In this document: piece by piece, positions 1-7,507 of the stretch
Layout: each line of letters opens with the position of its first letter
Position numbering within the stretch: the stretch's first letter is position 1
NCBI GenBank assembly: GCA_964600785.1
Contig: CAZRKH010000071.1
Location: forward strand, 1 to 22,565
Length of the DNA stretch: 22,565 nucleotides
Source: M30B53 sp964600785
GTDB lineage: Bacteria; Planctomycetota; Planctomycetia; Pirellulales; UBA1268
Direction of reading: 5' to 3'
Position numbers and translations under genes: made by a program
Notes under the pieces: model-generated
Told to the model about the DNA's origin: nothing
Database searches by the model: none
Seen by the model: only the letters and a program-made list of their open reading frames with translations

Positions 1-1
1 G

Positions 2-988
2 GGCGCCGCGGGGGCGATGGTGAGGGGGTTGGGGGCCCCGGGGGGGGCGGGGCTCGGCGGCGGGCTGGGGGAGCCGATGGCCGAGGGAGGGGGCCGGGCC
101 GGGCCGGTGGTGCTGGCGATGGGCAAGTTCGGCGGCCGCGAGATGAATTACCACAGCGACGTCGATCTGGTGTTTCTCTACGACCACGAGGGGATGACCG
201 CAGCCACGCCCCGCACCGGGCGGCGGGCCGACAGCACGACCAACGCCCATTTCTTCGGCGAGCTTGCCAGCCGCGTGCTGCGATCGGCCAACGCCTTCGG
301 CCCTCAGGGCCGGCTCTACGAGATGGATTCCCGACTGCGGCCGAGCGGTCGCAGCGGAGCCTCGGCGATCTCGCTTGACGCCTTCGAGGCCTACTTTGCC
401 GAGGACGGTCCGGCGGCGACCTGGGAGAGGCAGGCTCTCACCAAGGCCCGGGTGGCGGTCGGCTCGTCGCAGGCACGGGCCCGCGTGGCGGGCATCATCG
501 AGCGGGCGGCCTACGGGCATCGCTGGAGCGGCGGTGAGATTGCGGAGATCCGTCGCATGCGGCATCGCATGGAGGAGGGGGCGGCGGCCTCGAATCTGAA
601 ACGAGGCCCCGGCGGCGTGGTCGACATCGAGTTCGTGGTGCAGATGCTGCAGCTGGTTCACGGTGGCCGGGATGACGCCCTCCGCGGTACCGAGACGCTC
701 GCCGGGCTGGTGGCCCTTCACGAGGCGGGGCATCTTGGCACGGAGGAATTCGAGTTCTTTCAGACGGCCTACCGGGTGCTGCGGAGCATCGAGAGTCGGC
801 TGCGGCTGCTCGATGCGGTGGCACGCCACGAGTTTCCCGAGTCCCACGAGGAGCGGCAGAAGCTTGCCCATCTGCTCGGCTACGAGCATCCCGAAGACCT
901 CTCGGCCGACGTGCAGGCCCTCACCGCCCGGACACGCCGTGAATTCGAGCGAATCTTCGACGCGGCTGAATCGGTCGCGGTGCCGTAG
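2..988 (+). CDS. glnE: GlnE C-terminal part: glutamine synthetase adenylyltransferase (5' truncated by window)
   Basis: Bifunctional enzyme that adenylylates and deadenylylates glutamine synthetase, a cytoplasmic step in nitrogen control. About 328 residues are visible and the frame is open to the window edge, so the start lies outside. The visible part matches the C-terminal adenylyltransferase half. It has a nucleotidyltransferase core with GKFGGREMNYHSDVDLVFLYD-type spacing, where the SDVD acidic pair is the metal-binding motif. DSRLRPSGRSG and WERQALTKARV follow, and then GPGGVVDIEFVVQ, the conserved start of the helical tail. The protein ends about 120 residues after that motif, as expected for the true C-terminus. 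The first 20 residues are Gly/Pro-rich and come from a G-homopolymer stretch, so they may be unreliable. Full-length relatives have about 950 residues. Confidence 0.93.
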   Translation, partial: GAAGAMVRGLGAPGGAGLGGGLGEPMAEGGGRAGPVVLAMGKFGGREMNYHSDVDLVFLYDHEGMTAATPRTGRRADSTTNAHFFGELASRVLRSANAFGPQGRLYEMDSRLRPSGRSGASAISLDAFEAYFAEDGPAATWERQALTKARVAVGSSQARARVAGIIERAAYGHRWSGGEIAEIRRMRHRMEEGAAASNLKRGPGGVVDIEFVVQMLQLVHGGRDDALRGTETLAGLVALHEAGHLGTEEFEFFQTAYRVLRSIESRLRLLDAVARHEFPESHEERQKLAHLLGYEHPEDLSADVQALTARTRREFERIFDAAESVAVP

Positions 989-1026
989 TCTGTCAACGGC
1001 CGCCGCGGCTCGCATCGGGGGCGTGT

Positions 1027-1040
1027 GCCGGGGAACCGGC
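1027..1040. other. Small GNRA-capped hairpin between convergent genes
   Basis: GCCGG and CCGGC form a 5-bp stem closed by a GGAA loop. It lies in the 71-base gap between the end of glnE and the end of the convergent membrane-protein gene. No T-run follows on either strand, so it is not a canonical terminator. A role in ending either transcript is only inferred from its position. Confidence 0.3.
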
Positions 1041-1059
1041 TCGCCGTCGCGACCGGCTC

Positions 1060-1707
1060 TCAGTCGTGGGCGAACCAGCGGATCGCCAGGAAGCCGGCGA
1101 CGATCAGGCCGCCGAGGATCAGCGTCACCAGCTCGAGGTTCCGGTTGAGAATCCGCTTCGCCTGCTCCCCGAAAACCCGCATCACGATTGCGACCAGGAA
1201 GAATCGCAGCCCACGCCCCGCGGCCGAGGCAACAAGCAGCGTCAGCAGCGGGACCGAGCAGGCCCCGGCGGCAATCGTGAAGACCTTGTAGGGGATCGGC
1301 GTGAAGGCGGCGGCAAAGATGGCGATCGCCGCATTGTCCCGGTATTGCTTTTCAACGTAGGCAAAGTGGTCTTCGGTGAAGCCGGGAATCCAGTCGAAGA
1401 AGAACGGGCCGACCGCCTCCCAGACCCCCCAGCCAATCGCCCAGCCGAGCATCCCGCCGGCCACGCTGGCAACGGTCGAGACGGCCGCATAGAGAAACGC
1501 CCGCCGCGGCTTCGCCACCGACAACGCGATCTGCAACACGTCGGGCGGGATCGGGAAGAAGGAACTCTCCGCGAAGGAGATGCCCGCCAGGGCCGTCGTG
1601 CCGTGCGGGGAGTCGGCCCAGGAGAGCACCCAGAGATAGAGCCGGCGGAGCGGGCCGAGCCTCACCGCCGACGGGTCGACGGGCACGCTGGCGGTGGTCT
1701 GGTTCAT
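1060..1707 (-). CDS. YqaA-type VTT/SNARE-associated-fold membrane protein
   Basis: 215-residue inner-membrane protein of the YqaA branch (COG1238) of the DedA/VTT superfamily. Members are polytopic; their exact role is unsettled, with lipid scrambling or flippase activity shown for some relatives. Visible support: an amphipathic N-terminus, then FAESSFFPIPPDVLQIALS, which is the re-entrant loop signature with its Pro residues. TM stretches follow near residues 75-95, and AAAFTPIPYKVFTIAAGA near 133-150 is the second loop with the family TPIPYK motif. A last TM segment near 192-208 ends in a short charged tail. ATG follows the upstream transglutaminase stop by 10 bases, so the two are probably co-transcribed. 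I find no strong Shine-Dalgarno, only GTGAG just before the start. Confidence 0.88.
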   Translation of the reverse strand: MNQTTASVPVDPSAVRLGPLRRLYLWVLSWADSPHGTTALAGISFAESSFFPIPPDVLQIALSVAKPRRAFLYAAVSTVASVAGGMLGWAIGWGVWEAVGPFFFDWIPGFTEDHFAYVEKQYRDNAAIAIFAAAFTPIPYKVFTIAAGACSVPLLTLLVASAAGRGLRFFLVAIVMRVFGEQAKRILNRNLELVTLILGGLIVAGFLAIRWFAHD

Positions 1708-1717
1708 GGTTGCTCAC

Positions 1718-2626
1718 TCAGGCTTCCAGGGGTGTGACGTGGACCGCCACATCCATGCCGTGTTTGCCTCCGCCGACATACACCCCCTTGATCGGGCAGA
1801 CATCCGCATAATCCCGGCCCCAGCCGAGGGTCAGGTGCTGGTTGCCCGGGACGCAGTCGTTGGTGGGGTCGACCTCCAGCCAGCCAGCCTCGCCGCCCCA
1901 GCAGGCAAGCCAGGCATGGGAGGCATCCGCCCCGACAAGCTCGCGATCGCCGGGGCCGCGGGGGTTGGAAATATAGCCGCTCACGTAGCGGGCCGCGAGC
2001 CCCAGCGATCGCAGGCAGGCGATCTCGAGGTGGGCGAAATCCTGGCAGACGCCCCGCCTGAGTCGGAAGACCTCCTCCACCGGCGTGCTGGTGGTGGTGG
2101 CCGCCGGGTCGTAAACGAACTCGCGATTGATCCGCCGCGTGAGATCGACCACCGCCTCGGCCCAGTGCCTTCCGGAGGTGAACGACTCTCCGGCCCACTC
2201 GGCCAACAGCGGACTGGTGCGGACCAGCGGCGACTCGAAGCGGAACTGCACCGCGTCGAGTGTTTCGGGGCCCGGCGAGCGGGTGAGGCAATCGCGAACA
2301 CTCTCCCAGGCCTGCCCCGGCAGGGTCTCCCAGGATGCCGGCGGCACGACCTCCACACCGCTGGTACTCGTCACGATGAGCTGTTCGTGGGGCTCGTGGA
2401 TCGCGAAGAAGGCCGTGGAGTTGCCGAAGGAGTCGAGGTAGGAGGCGATCGATGCGGGTGCCGGATCGACGACCATCGCGTTGGAGAGGATCCGCTGCCT
2501 CGGCAGCGAGCGGGGCACCAGATGCACTTCGTTGTGGCAGACCGGCACCGGCTCGGTATAGGTGTAGGTGGTGCGGTGTTCGACCCGGTAGCGGGTCGGC
2601 GTGGTGGCCCGCGGCTGGTTCGTCAT
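1718..2626 (-). CDS. Transglutaminase-like protein (bacterial transglutaminase N-terminal plus papain-like core)
   Basis: 302 residues. The N-terminal region (about 10-90, YRVEHRTTYTYTEPVPVCHN) is the beta-rich bacterial transglutaminase-like N domain. The core (about 150-265) carries a complete Cys-His-Asp triad: Cys194 in RRGVCQDFAH, His237 in ADASHAWL and Asp253 in EVDPTND. No signal peptide is visible, so a cytoplasmic location is likely. Related proteins are thought to act as cysteine proteases, amidases or cross-linking enzymes; the substrate cannot be told from sequence. The ATG overlaps the stop of the upstream aminotransferase by four bases (ATGA), which implies translational coupling. 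In other bacteria such genes often accompany alpha-E/circularly permuted ATP-grasp genes, but none is seen here. Confidence 0.92.
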   Translation of the reverse strand: MTNQPRATTPTRYRVEHRTTYTYTEPVPVCHNEVHLVPRSLPRQRILSNAMVVDPAPASIASYLDSFGNSTAFFAIHEPHEQLIVTSTSGVEVVPPASWETLPGQAWESVRDCLTRSPGPETLDAVQFRFESPLVRTSPLLAEWAGESFTSGRHWAEAVVDLTRRINREFVYDPAATTTSTPVEEVFRLRRGVCQDFAHLEIACLRSLGLAARYVSGYISNPRGPGDRELVGADASHAWLACWGGEAGWLEVDPTNDCVPGNQHLTLGWGRDYADVCPIKGVYVGGGKHGMDVAVHVTPLEA

Positions 2627-3585
2627 CGGTTTGGCTCCCCGCTGCGGACGATTTCGCCATGGCGGCGGGCCTGCCCGGCGATATCGAGGCCCACCTGGCC
2701 GCTCCAGCGGGCGAGCAGCCGGCGGTAGATCGGCCCCGGCCGGCCCCCGCCGATCGGCTGGCCTTCAAAACGCGTCGCCGGCAGGATGCAGCTGGGCGTG
2801 CTCGTGAGCAGCAGCTCGTCGGCGGCGGCGAGGTCGTCGGCAGTCAGGCGGCCGGTCGTCCAAGGCAGCCCGTCGTCGACGGCGAGGCGGTGCAGGAAAC
2901 CGAGGCTCACCCCGCCGAGGGCCGCCGAGGGTGGTGGTGTGGTCAGGCGGCCTGCCCGGACCGCCACGATGTTGGCGGTGCTCGTTTCGCTCACGGACCC
3001 GTCAAGCTGTTCGAGCACCGCCCTGGCTCCCGGCTCGGCCGCGTCGGCCTCTCGGTCGGCGAGGTGGTAGTGCATCCGGCTGCGGCATTTCAGCCGGCTC
3101 GGCCAGCAGGCCTCGGGCACCTGGCGGATGCCGACACGCCGCAGGGCGATTCCCTCGTCGTAGGCCCGCCACCATGCGGCGAAGGCGAGCGGGAAGGCAT
3201 GCACGATCAATCGTGGGGCCGAGCGGATCCCGCCATGCTGGGCCGGATGGTCTCCGGGGGTGCCGCAAACCACGATCCCCACATCGGCCTCCTGCTCTCC
3301 GGCGGCCCAGGCCCGCAGGGCAACCTGCTCGGCGGCGGCAAAAATCGCCTCGATCGAGAGCGGCTCGCCCGAGGGTGCCCGTGCCGAGGACGGATCGATG
3401 CCGACAATCCGCAGCGACTCACCAAAGCGGGCGGCATGCTCGGCGACCAGAAAAGGCCGTCCGCGGAAGGTTCGCAGTTGCTCAGTCACGCTGGCCCCGA
3501 GCACGAAACCGGCGTCGCCCAGGGGGAGCGACGCCGCCTGGGCATCGAGCCAGTGGCCGTTGCACCAGGCAACCGCCGTGGCCGT
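2623..3585 (-). CDS. Class IV (fold-type IV) PLP aminotransferase, start codon unresolved
   Basis: PLP enzyme of the branched-chain aminotransferase / D-amino-acid transaminase / aminodeoxychorismate lyase superfamily. Visible signatures in order: WCNGHWL and LGDAGFVLG at the N-terminus; LKCRSRMHYHLADREA, whose Lys (codon 3088-3090) is the expected PLP lysine; LDGSVSETSTANI with the conserved Glu; and ALGGVSLGFLHRL. I cannot choose between ilvE-, dat- and pabC-like function. The frame is open through the tRNA-Ala gene and beyond, but there is no in-frame ATG, GTG, TTG or CTG between the tRNA 3' end (3645) and the conserved WCNG motif. The ACG at 3585 is given as a provisional start because GGGAAGG lies 11 bases upstream; a GTG in GFVLG would cut into the domain. 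The stop overlaps the transglutaminase start. Confidence 0.8.
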   Translation of the reverse strand, partial: TATAVAWCNGHWLDAQAASLPLGDAGFVLGASVTEQLRTFRGRPFLVAEHAARFGESLRIVGIDPSSARAPSGEPLSIEAIFAAAEQVALRAWAAGEQEADVGIVVCGTPGDHPAQHGGIRSAPRLIVHAFPLAFAAWWRAYDEGIALRRVGIRQVPEACWPSRLKCRSRMHYHLADREADAAEPGARAVLEQLDGSVSETSTANIVAVRAGRLTTPPPSAALGGVSLGFLHRLAVDDGLPWTTGRLTADDLAAADELLLTSTPSCILPATRFEGQPIGGGRPGPIYRRLLARWSGQVGLDIAGQARRHGEIVRSGEPNR

Positions 3586-3644
3586 CGCCCGGCACGCCTT
3601 CCCGGGATCACCGGTTTCGGGGGCCTGCGACCCCGCCGTCGGAA

Positions 3645-3717
3645 TGGAGGATAGGGGATTCGAACCCCTGACCTTCTGGCTGCCAGCCAGACGCTCTCCC
3701 AATTGAGCTAATCCCCC
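3645..3717 (-). tRNA. tRNA-Ala (anticodon GGC)
   Basis: A full 73-base cloverleaf is visible on the minus strand. The acceptor stem is GGGGGAT/ATCCTCC with a G3-U70 wobble pair, the alanine identity element, and the discriminator base is A. The D-stem is GCTC/GAGC with an 8-base loop. The anticodon stem is TCTGG/CCAGA with loop CTGGCAG, giving anticodon GGC (bases 3682-3684), which reads GCC. The variable loop is AGGTC, and the T-arm is AGGGG-TTCGAAT-CCCCT. CCA is not encoded: the sequence continues TTCC. It lies immediately upstream of the aminotransferase reading frame, and the two may share a transcript. GCC is a very common codon in these GC-rich genes. Confidence 0.97.
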
Positions 3718-3787
3718 GAATCGGTATTTCGACGGGCGGGACCCGCGGATCGGGGCGACGCAGGAGCCGCCAGCCACCCATCCGCGA

Positions 3788-3852
3788 ACTAGTGTTTTGT
3801 GGGTTTCATGAATTTCATGGGTTCGGTGTGTCCCGTGTTCTTCATGCAACCC
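3788..3852. repeat. Degenerate low-complexity repeat upstream of tRNA-Ala
   Basis: An AT-richer stretch made of imperfect short units. On the minus strand it alternates ACAC/CATGAA-like words; CATGAA occurs three times (minus strand of 3806-3847) among ACACAC and CCCA words. Read as protein it would give a His/Thr/Glu-rich string, which is not gene-like. It resembles the degenerate ACACGAAG-type intergenic repeats known from several bacterial genomes. No function is visible. Confidence 0.4.
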
Positions 3853-3901
3853 TTGAAAAATACTCGCCGACGCCACGGCGTGTCAACGCAAAGGCCCTCG
3901 C

Positions 3902-4573
3902 ATGCCACCCGCTCCTGACAATCGACGCGATGCCACCGGCGGCGAGGCCGAGCCCCGCCTCCCCGGGGAGACGTTCCGCGGGCTGGTGAGCGTCGCGATC
4001 TGCTTCTATTTTCTCGGCTTCCTGCTGACGGTCGCCGCCAACTCCGGCAGTGGCTCCTCGGCCCTGCTCCGCACGGTGAAGACCCGGCTCTTCTCGCCCT
4101 GGATGGTGCCCGCCTGGCTCGACATCGGCTTCGACCACCGTCTCAGCTACGGCCTGCCGGACGACGCGGACCACCGCATCAGCGTGCAACCCTTCGCCGG
4201 TGGCGAGGCAGTGCGGCTGCCCGAGCCCGGCATCGTCGGCCTGCGGGCGGCACGATGGCGGCGGCTCGCGGGCTGGCTGGAGCCGGAGGCGGTCGATCCC
4301 GACAGCCAGGGGCTTCTCGCCACGGCTATCGCCGCCGGACTGTTCGAGCGGCTCGATTCCGATGATCTCATGATTGAGTCGCAGCGGGTGGTGATGCCGG
4401 AGATGGCCGCCGCCCGTGCCGCCGGCGGGCTCGACGAGGCGACACTCGAGCGGGCCTTCGCGGCCCGCGTCCGCTCGGTCGGCGGCAGCGTGCAGATGCT
4501 GCCGGTCGAAGAGCAGCGTGACGTGGCTCCGGTACTGCCGCAGGCCGACGTCCCCGGGGAGACGACGCGATGA
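3902..4573 (+). CDS. Unknown single-pass membrane protein, partner of the HTTM-like gene
   Basis: 223 residues; I do not recognise the family. A proline/charged N-terminus is followed by one clear hydrophobic segment, about residues 28-48 (LVSVAICFYFLGFLLTVA), then SGSGSSALLRTVKTRLFSPWM and a long hydrophilic domain with many Arg, Glu and Ala residues. No cysteines or enzyme motifs stand out. The predicted arrangement is a membrane anchor with a soluble domain of about 160 residues. The ATG has AAAGG seven bases upstream. The stop overlaps the ATG of the next gene by four bases, so the two products are probably made in fixed ratio and may form a complex. A weak AATACT -10-like hexamer sits at 3859-3864. 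The pairing is the only functional clue. Confidence 0.82.
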   Translation: MPPAPDNRRDATGGEAEPRLPGETFRGLVSVAICFYFLGFLLTVAANSGSGSSALLRTVKTRLFSPWMVPAWLDIGFDHRLSYGLPDDADHRISVQPFAGGEAVRLPEPGIVGLRAARWRRLAGWLEPEAVDPDSQGLLATAIAAGLFERLDSDDLMIESQRVVMPEMAAARAAGGLDEATLERAFAARVRSVGGSVQMLPVEEQRDVAPVLPQADVPGETTR

Positions 4574-5517
4574 CTGCAAGTCGATCTCCCGGCCACACTC
4601 ATCAGCCTTCCGACGGGTCGAACGCCGTCAGCCTCGAACGCCGCTGGAGCCGGTTCTGGTTCGCCCCGGCCGAGGTCGGGCCGCTGGCGATGATCCGGAT
4701 TGGTACCGCGGCAGTCGCCCTGTTGAGTTGGTGGAGTTATGGCCCCGATCTGCAGGCCTGGTTTGGGCCCGATGGCATGATTTCACCGGCGGTGCTCGAG
4801 GCGTGGCGGTCGCCCTACGGGGTGTCGCTGTTTGACGCGGCGACCACGGCCGCCTCGCTGTGGGCCCTCTACGCCGCCGGTGCGGCGGTCCTCGCCTGCC
4901 TGCTTGTGGGTCTGGGCACACCGCTGGCCGCGGTGATGGCGGCGATCTTCTTCGCCTCGCTCCTGCATCGCGGGCCGATGCTCGCCGGGTCGGCCGACGA
5001 CTGCCTGGTGGTGATGCTCTGGTGCCTGGCTGTAGGACGCAGTGGCGATGCGATCTCGCTCGATGCTCTGCTGCGACGCCGGCTGGGCCGCGAGGAACCC
5101 GGCCCGAGCGTCCGCAACAGGCTCTCACTGTCCCTCCTGCGGGTGCATGCCTCCTGGATCGCGGCCGCGGCGGTGCTCTCGCAGATCAAGGGAGACGTCT
5201 GGTGGGATGGAACCGCGGCCTGGTGGCTGATCGCCGCCCGCGAGCAGCCACCGCGTTCGCTCGCCTCGGCGATGCTGGCCTCGGAGTATTTCACCAACGC
5301 TCTGACCCACGCCGCCTTGCTCTTCGAGATCGTCTTCGCGGCGGGTGTCTGGGTGGCCCCCCTCCGCGGGCCGCTGGTGGCGGTGGGTCTCGTGGCCTGG
5401 CCGGCAATCGGCTGGCTCGCCGGGGAGCCGGCCTGGGGAGCTGCCATGGCGGTGATGGGCCTGGCATGGGCACCGCCGGGCTGGTTCGCTCGGCTCAGCG
5501 GCCGATCAACTTCCTGA
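4570..5517 (+). CDS. HTTM-like polytopic membrane protein
   Basis: 315 residues with several hydrophobic segments, for example residues about 38-55, 92-115, 120-140, 195-210, 250-265 and 270-305. The order and spacing of PLAMIRIGTAAVALLSWWSY, WFGPDGMIS and the following LxxLHRGPMLAGSADDCLVV region resemble HTTM-domain proteins, which are distant relatives of vitamin K-dependent gamma-carboxylase and are common in planctomycetes. I see the fold-level pattern but cannot confirm catalytic residues, so enzymatic activity is unproven. Translation is coupled to the preceding gene by an ATGA overlap. The 3' end overlaps the convergent ligA end by 23 bases. An inner-membrane location is expected. Confidence 0.8.
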   Translation: MTASRSPGHTHQPSDGSNAVSLERRWSRFWFAPAEVGPLAMIRIGTAAVALLSWWSYGPDLQAWFGPDGMISPAVLEAWRSPYGVSLFDAATTAASLWALYAAGAAVLACLLVGLGTPLAAVMAAIFFASLLHRGPMLAGSADDCLVVMLWCLAVGRSGDAISLDALLRRRLGREEPGPSVRNRLSLSLLRVHASWIAAAAVLSQIKGDVWWDGTAAWWLIAAREQPPRSLASAMLASEYFTNALTHAALLFEIVFAAGVWVAPLRGPLVAVGLVAWPAIGWLAGEPAWGAAMAVMGLAWAPPGWFARLSGRSTS

Positions 5518-7507
5518 AGCCCGCCTCGTCGAGCACCTCCACGCCGAGCTTTTCGGCCTTCTCGAGTTTGCTGCCGGGATCGCCGCCGGCCACGAGGTAG
5601 TCGGTCTTCTTTGACACGCTCGAGGCGGCTCGGCCGCCGGCCTCGCGGATCGCTTCTTCGGCCTCCTGGCGGGTGAGGTCCTCCAGGGTTCCGGTGACCA
5701 CGAGCGTTTTGCCGGCCAGTGGCCCGTCGCGACGGGCCCGGTGGCCGCGAGGCATCGTCATGCTCACGCCGGCCTCGGCCAGCGAAGCGATCACCCCGCG
5801 GCCGTAGTCGCCCGTGAGCCACTCGTGCACGCTGCGGGCGATCACCGGCCCGATTTCATCGATCTTTGCCAGCGCCGCCTCGTCGGCCTCGGCGATCGCC
5901 CCCATCGAGCCGAAGTGGTCGGCGAGAATCGAGGCCACCCGCGGGCCGACATGTGGGATCGCCAGGGAGTTGAGCAGTCGGGCCAGGCCGCGATCGCGAC
6001 TCGCGGCGATGCCGGCGACGAGATTCTCGGCCGACTTCCTTCCCATCCGCTCGAGCGGCTCGAGGTCGGCGACGGAGAGCCGGTAGAGGTCGGCATATTC
6101 CCGAACCAGCCCCGTGGCCACGAGCTGCTCGACGAGCTTCTCGCCGAGGCCCTCGATATCCATCGCTCCCCGCGAGGCGAAAAACTTCAGCCGCTCCCGC
6201 TGCCTCGCCGGACAGTGGACGTTGGGGCAGCGGATAAAGACACCTTCGGGGTCCCGCACGAGTCGGCTTTCGCACTCGGGGCAGTGCGTGGGCGGCGACC
6301 ACTTCGCCAGCCGCTTCTCGCGGAGGTGCTTCTCCACGCGGACCACGTGGGGGATCACCTTGCCCGCCTTCTCGACGACGAGCACGTCGCCCACGCGGAT
6401 GTCCTTGCGGGCCACCTCGTCGGCGTTGTGCAGGCTCGCCCGGCTGACGGTGGTGCCCGCGAGTTCCACCGGCTCGAGGTCGGCCACCGGCGTGACGGTG
6501 CCGCCGCGGCCCACCTGCACCCGGATATCGACGAGCCTCGTCGTGCCCTCGTACTTCTCAAATTTCCAGGCGATCGCCCAGCGGGGGCTTTTGGAAGTGC
6601 TGCCGAGAAGAGCCTGCTGGGCGAAGTCGTTGACCTTGACCACGAAGCCGTCAACCTCGAAGTCGAGGTCGTGCAGCGACTCGATCTGCTCACCGCCGTA
6701 CTCGATCAACGCCTCGATCGAGCCGAAGACCCGTGTCCGTGGGGCCACCGGCAGCCCCGCGGCCACCGCCCAGGCGAACAGTTCGCCCTGCGAGGTGATC
6801 GGCAGCCCGCCGGCATCGCCGAGACCGTGGCAGAAGAACCGCAGTGGCCGCTCCGCGGCGAGCCGCGGGTCGAGCAGGCGGATGCTTCCGGCGGCGACGT
6901 TGCGGGTGTTGGCGAAGGGAGGCAGTCCCTCGGCCGCCTGCCGCTCGTTGAGGGCCACGAGGTCGGAGTTGGTCATGTAGACCTCGCCTCGAACATCGAT
7001 CCGCTCGGGTGGATCGGGAATCTCGAGCACGAGCGGCACCCCCCCCACGGTCCGCAGGGTGTGGGTGATGTCGTCGCCGGTGATGCCGTTGCCGCGGGTC
7101 GCTCCCTGCGCGAACCTGCCCGAGTCATAGGCCATCGCCACGGCCACGCCGTCGATCTTCAGCTCGAGCACCCACTCCACCGGTTCTGTGTTGCCCGCCT
7201 CGCCAAGCTGCTTCGTGACCCGCTTCGCCCAGGCCGAGAGGTCGGCCTCGGAGTAGGTGTTGTCCATCGAGAGCATCGGCCGGCCGTGCCGCACAGGCGT
7301 CAGCTCCGACACCGGCTCGTCGCCGATTCGCCGGGTGGGGCTCTCGGGGGTCACCAGTTCGGGGTGCTCAGCCTCGAGATCCCGCAGTCGCGCGAGGAGC
7401 CGGTCGTACTCGAGGTCGCTGATTTCCGGCGCGGCCTCGACGTAGTAGAGCCGGTCGTGGTGGCGAATCTGCTCCCGCAGGCGGCGAATCGTTTCGGCGG
7501 CCCTCAC
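5495..7507 (-). CDS. ligA: NAD-dependent DNA ligase LigA
   Basis: Seals nicks in duplex DNA during replication and repair, using NAD+. Its 670 residues match the usual length. Domains in order: Ia NMN-binding region with HHDRLYYVEAAPEISDLEYD (about 16-35); nucleotidyltransferase core with the adenylated Lys117 in ELKIDG; further core motifs near 172-176 (VRGEVYM), 284-291 (EVDGFVVK) and 315 (WKFEK); OB fold near 325-400; zinc finger Cys409, Cys412, Cys427, Cys432; helix-hairpin-helix region about 450-590; BRCT domain about 595-670 (GKTLVVTGTLEDLTRQEAEE). The start codon is GTG and overlaps the stop of the upstream small gene as GTGA. All catalytic and metal residues I expect are present, so it should be active. 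Confidence 0.98.
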   Translation of the reverse strand: MRAAETIRRLREQIRHHDRLYYVEAAPEISDLEYDRLLARLRDLEAEHPELVTPESPTRRIGDEPVSELTPVRHGRPMLSMDNTYSEADLSAWAKRVTKQLGEAGNTEPVEWVLELKIDGVAVAMAYDSGRFAQGATRGNGITGDDITHTLRTVGGVPLVLEIPDPPERIDVRGEVYMTNSDLVALNERQAAEGLPPFANTRNVAAGSIRLLDPRLAAERPLRFFCHGLGDAGGLPITSQGELFAWAVAAGLPVAPRTRVFGSIEALIEYGGEQIESLHDLDFEVDGFVVKVNDFAQQALLGSTSKSPRWAIAWKFEKYEGTTRLVDIRVQVGRGGTVTPVADLEPVELAGTTVSRASLHNADEVARKDIRVGDVLVVEKAGKVIPHVVRVEKHLREKRLAKWSPPTHCPECESRLVRDPEGVFIRCPNVHCPARQRERLKFFASRGAMDIEGLGEKLVEQLVATGLVREYADLYRLSVADLEPLERMGRKSAENLVAGIAASRDRGLARLLNSLAIPHVGPRVASILADHFGSMGAIAEADEAALAKIDEIGPVIARSVHEWLTGDYGRGVIASLAEAGVSMTMPRGHRARRDGPLAGKTLVVTGTLEDLTRQEAEEAIREAGGRAASSVSKKTDYLVAGGDPGSKLEKAEKLGVEVLDEAGFRKLIGR

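Noticed and set aside
2452..3654. 400-codon plus-strand open frame over the aminotransferase
   Set aside because: The minus strand carries the PLP lysine and other conserved motifs in order; the plus frame has none.
3645..3717. tRNA as an integration site for a mobile element
   Set aside because: No integrase, no duplicated tRNA 3' end and no composition shift nearby.
3788..3852. CRISPR array or minisatellite
   Set aside because: The units are short and degenerate, with no constant repeat/spacer length.
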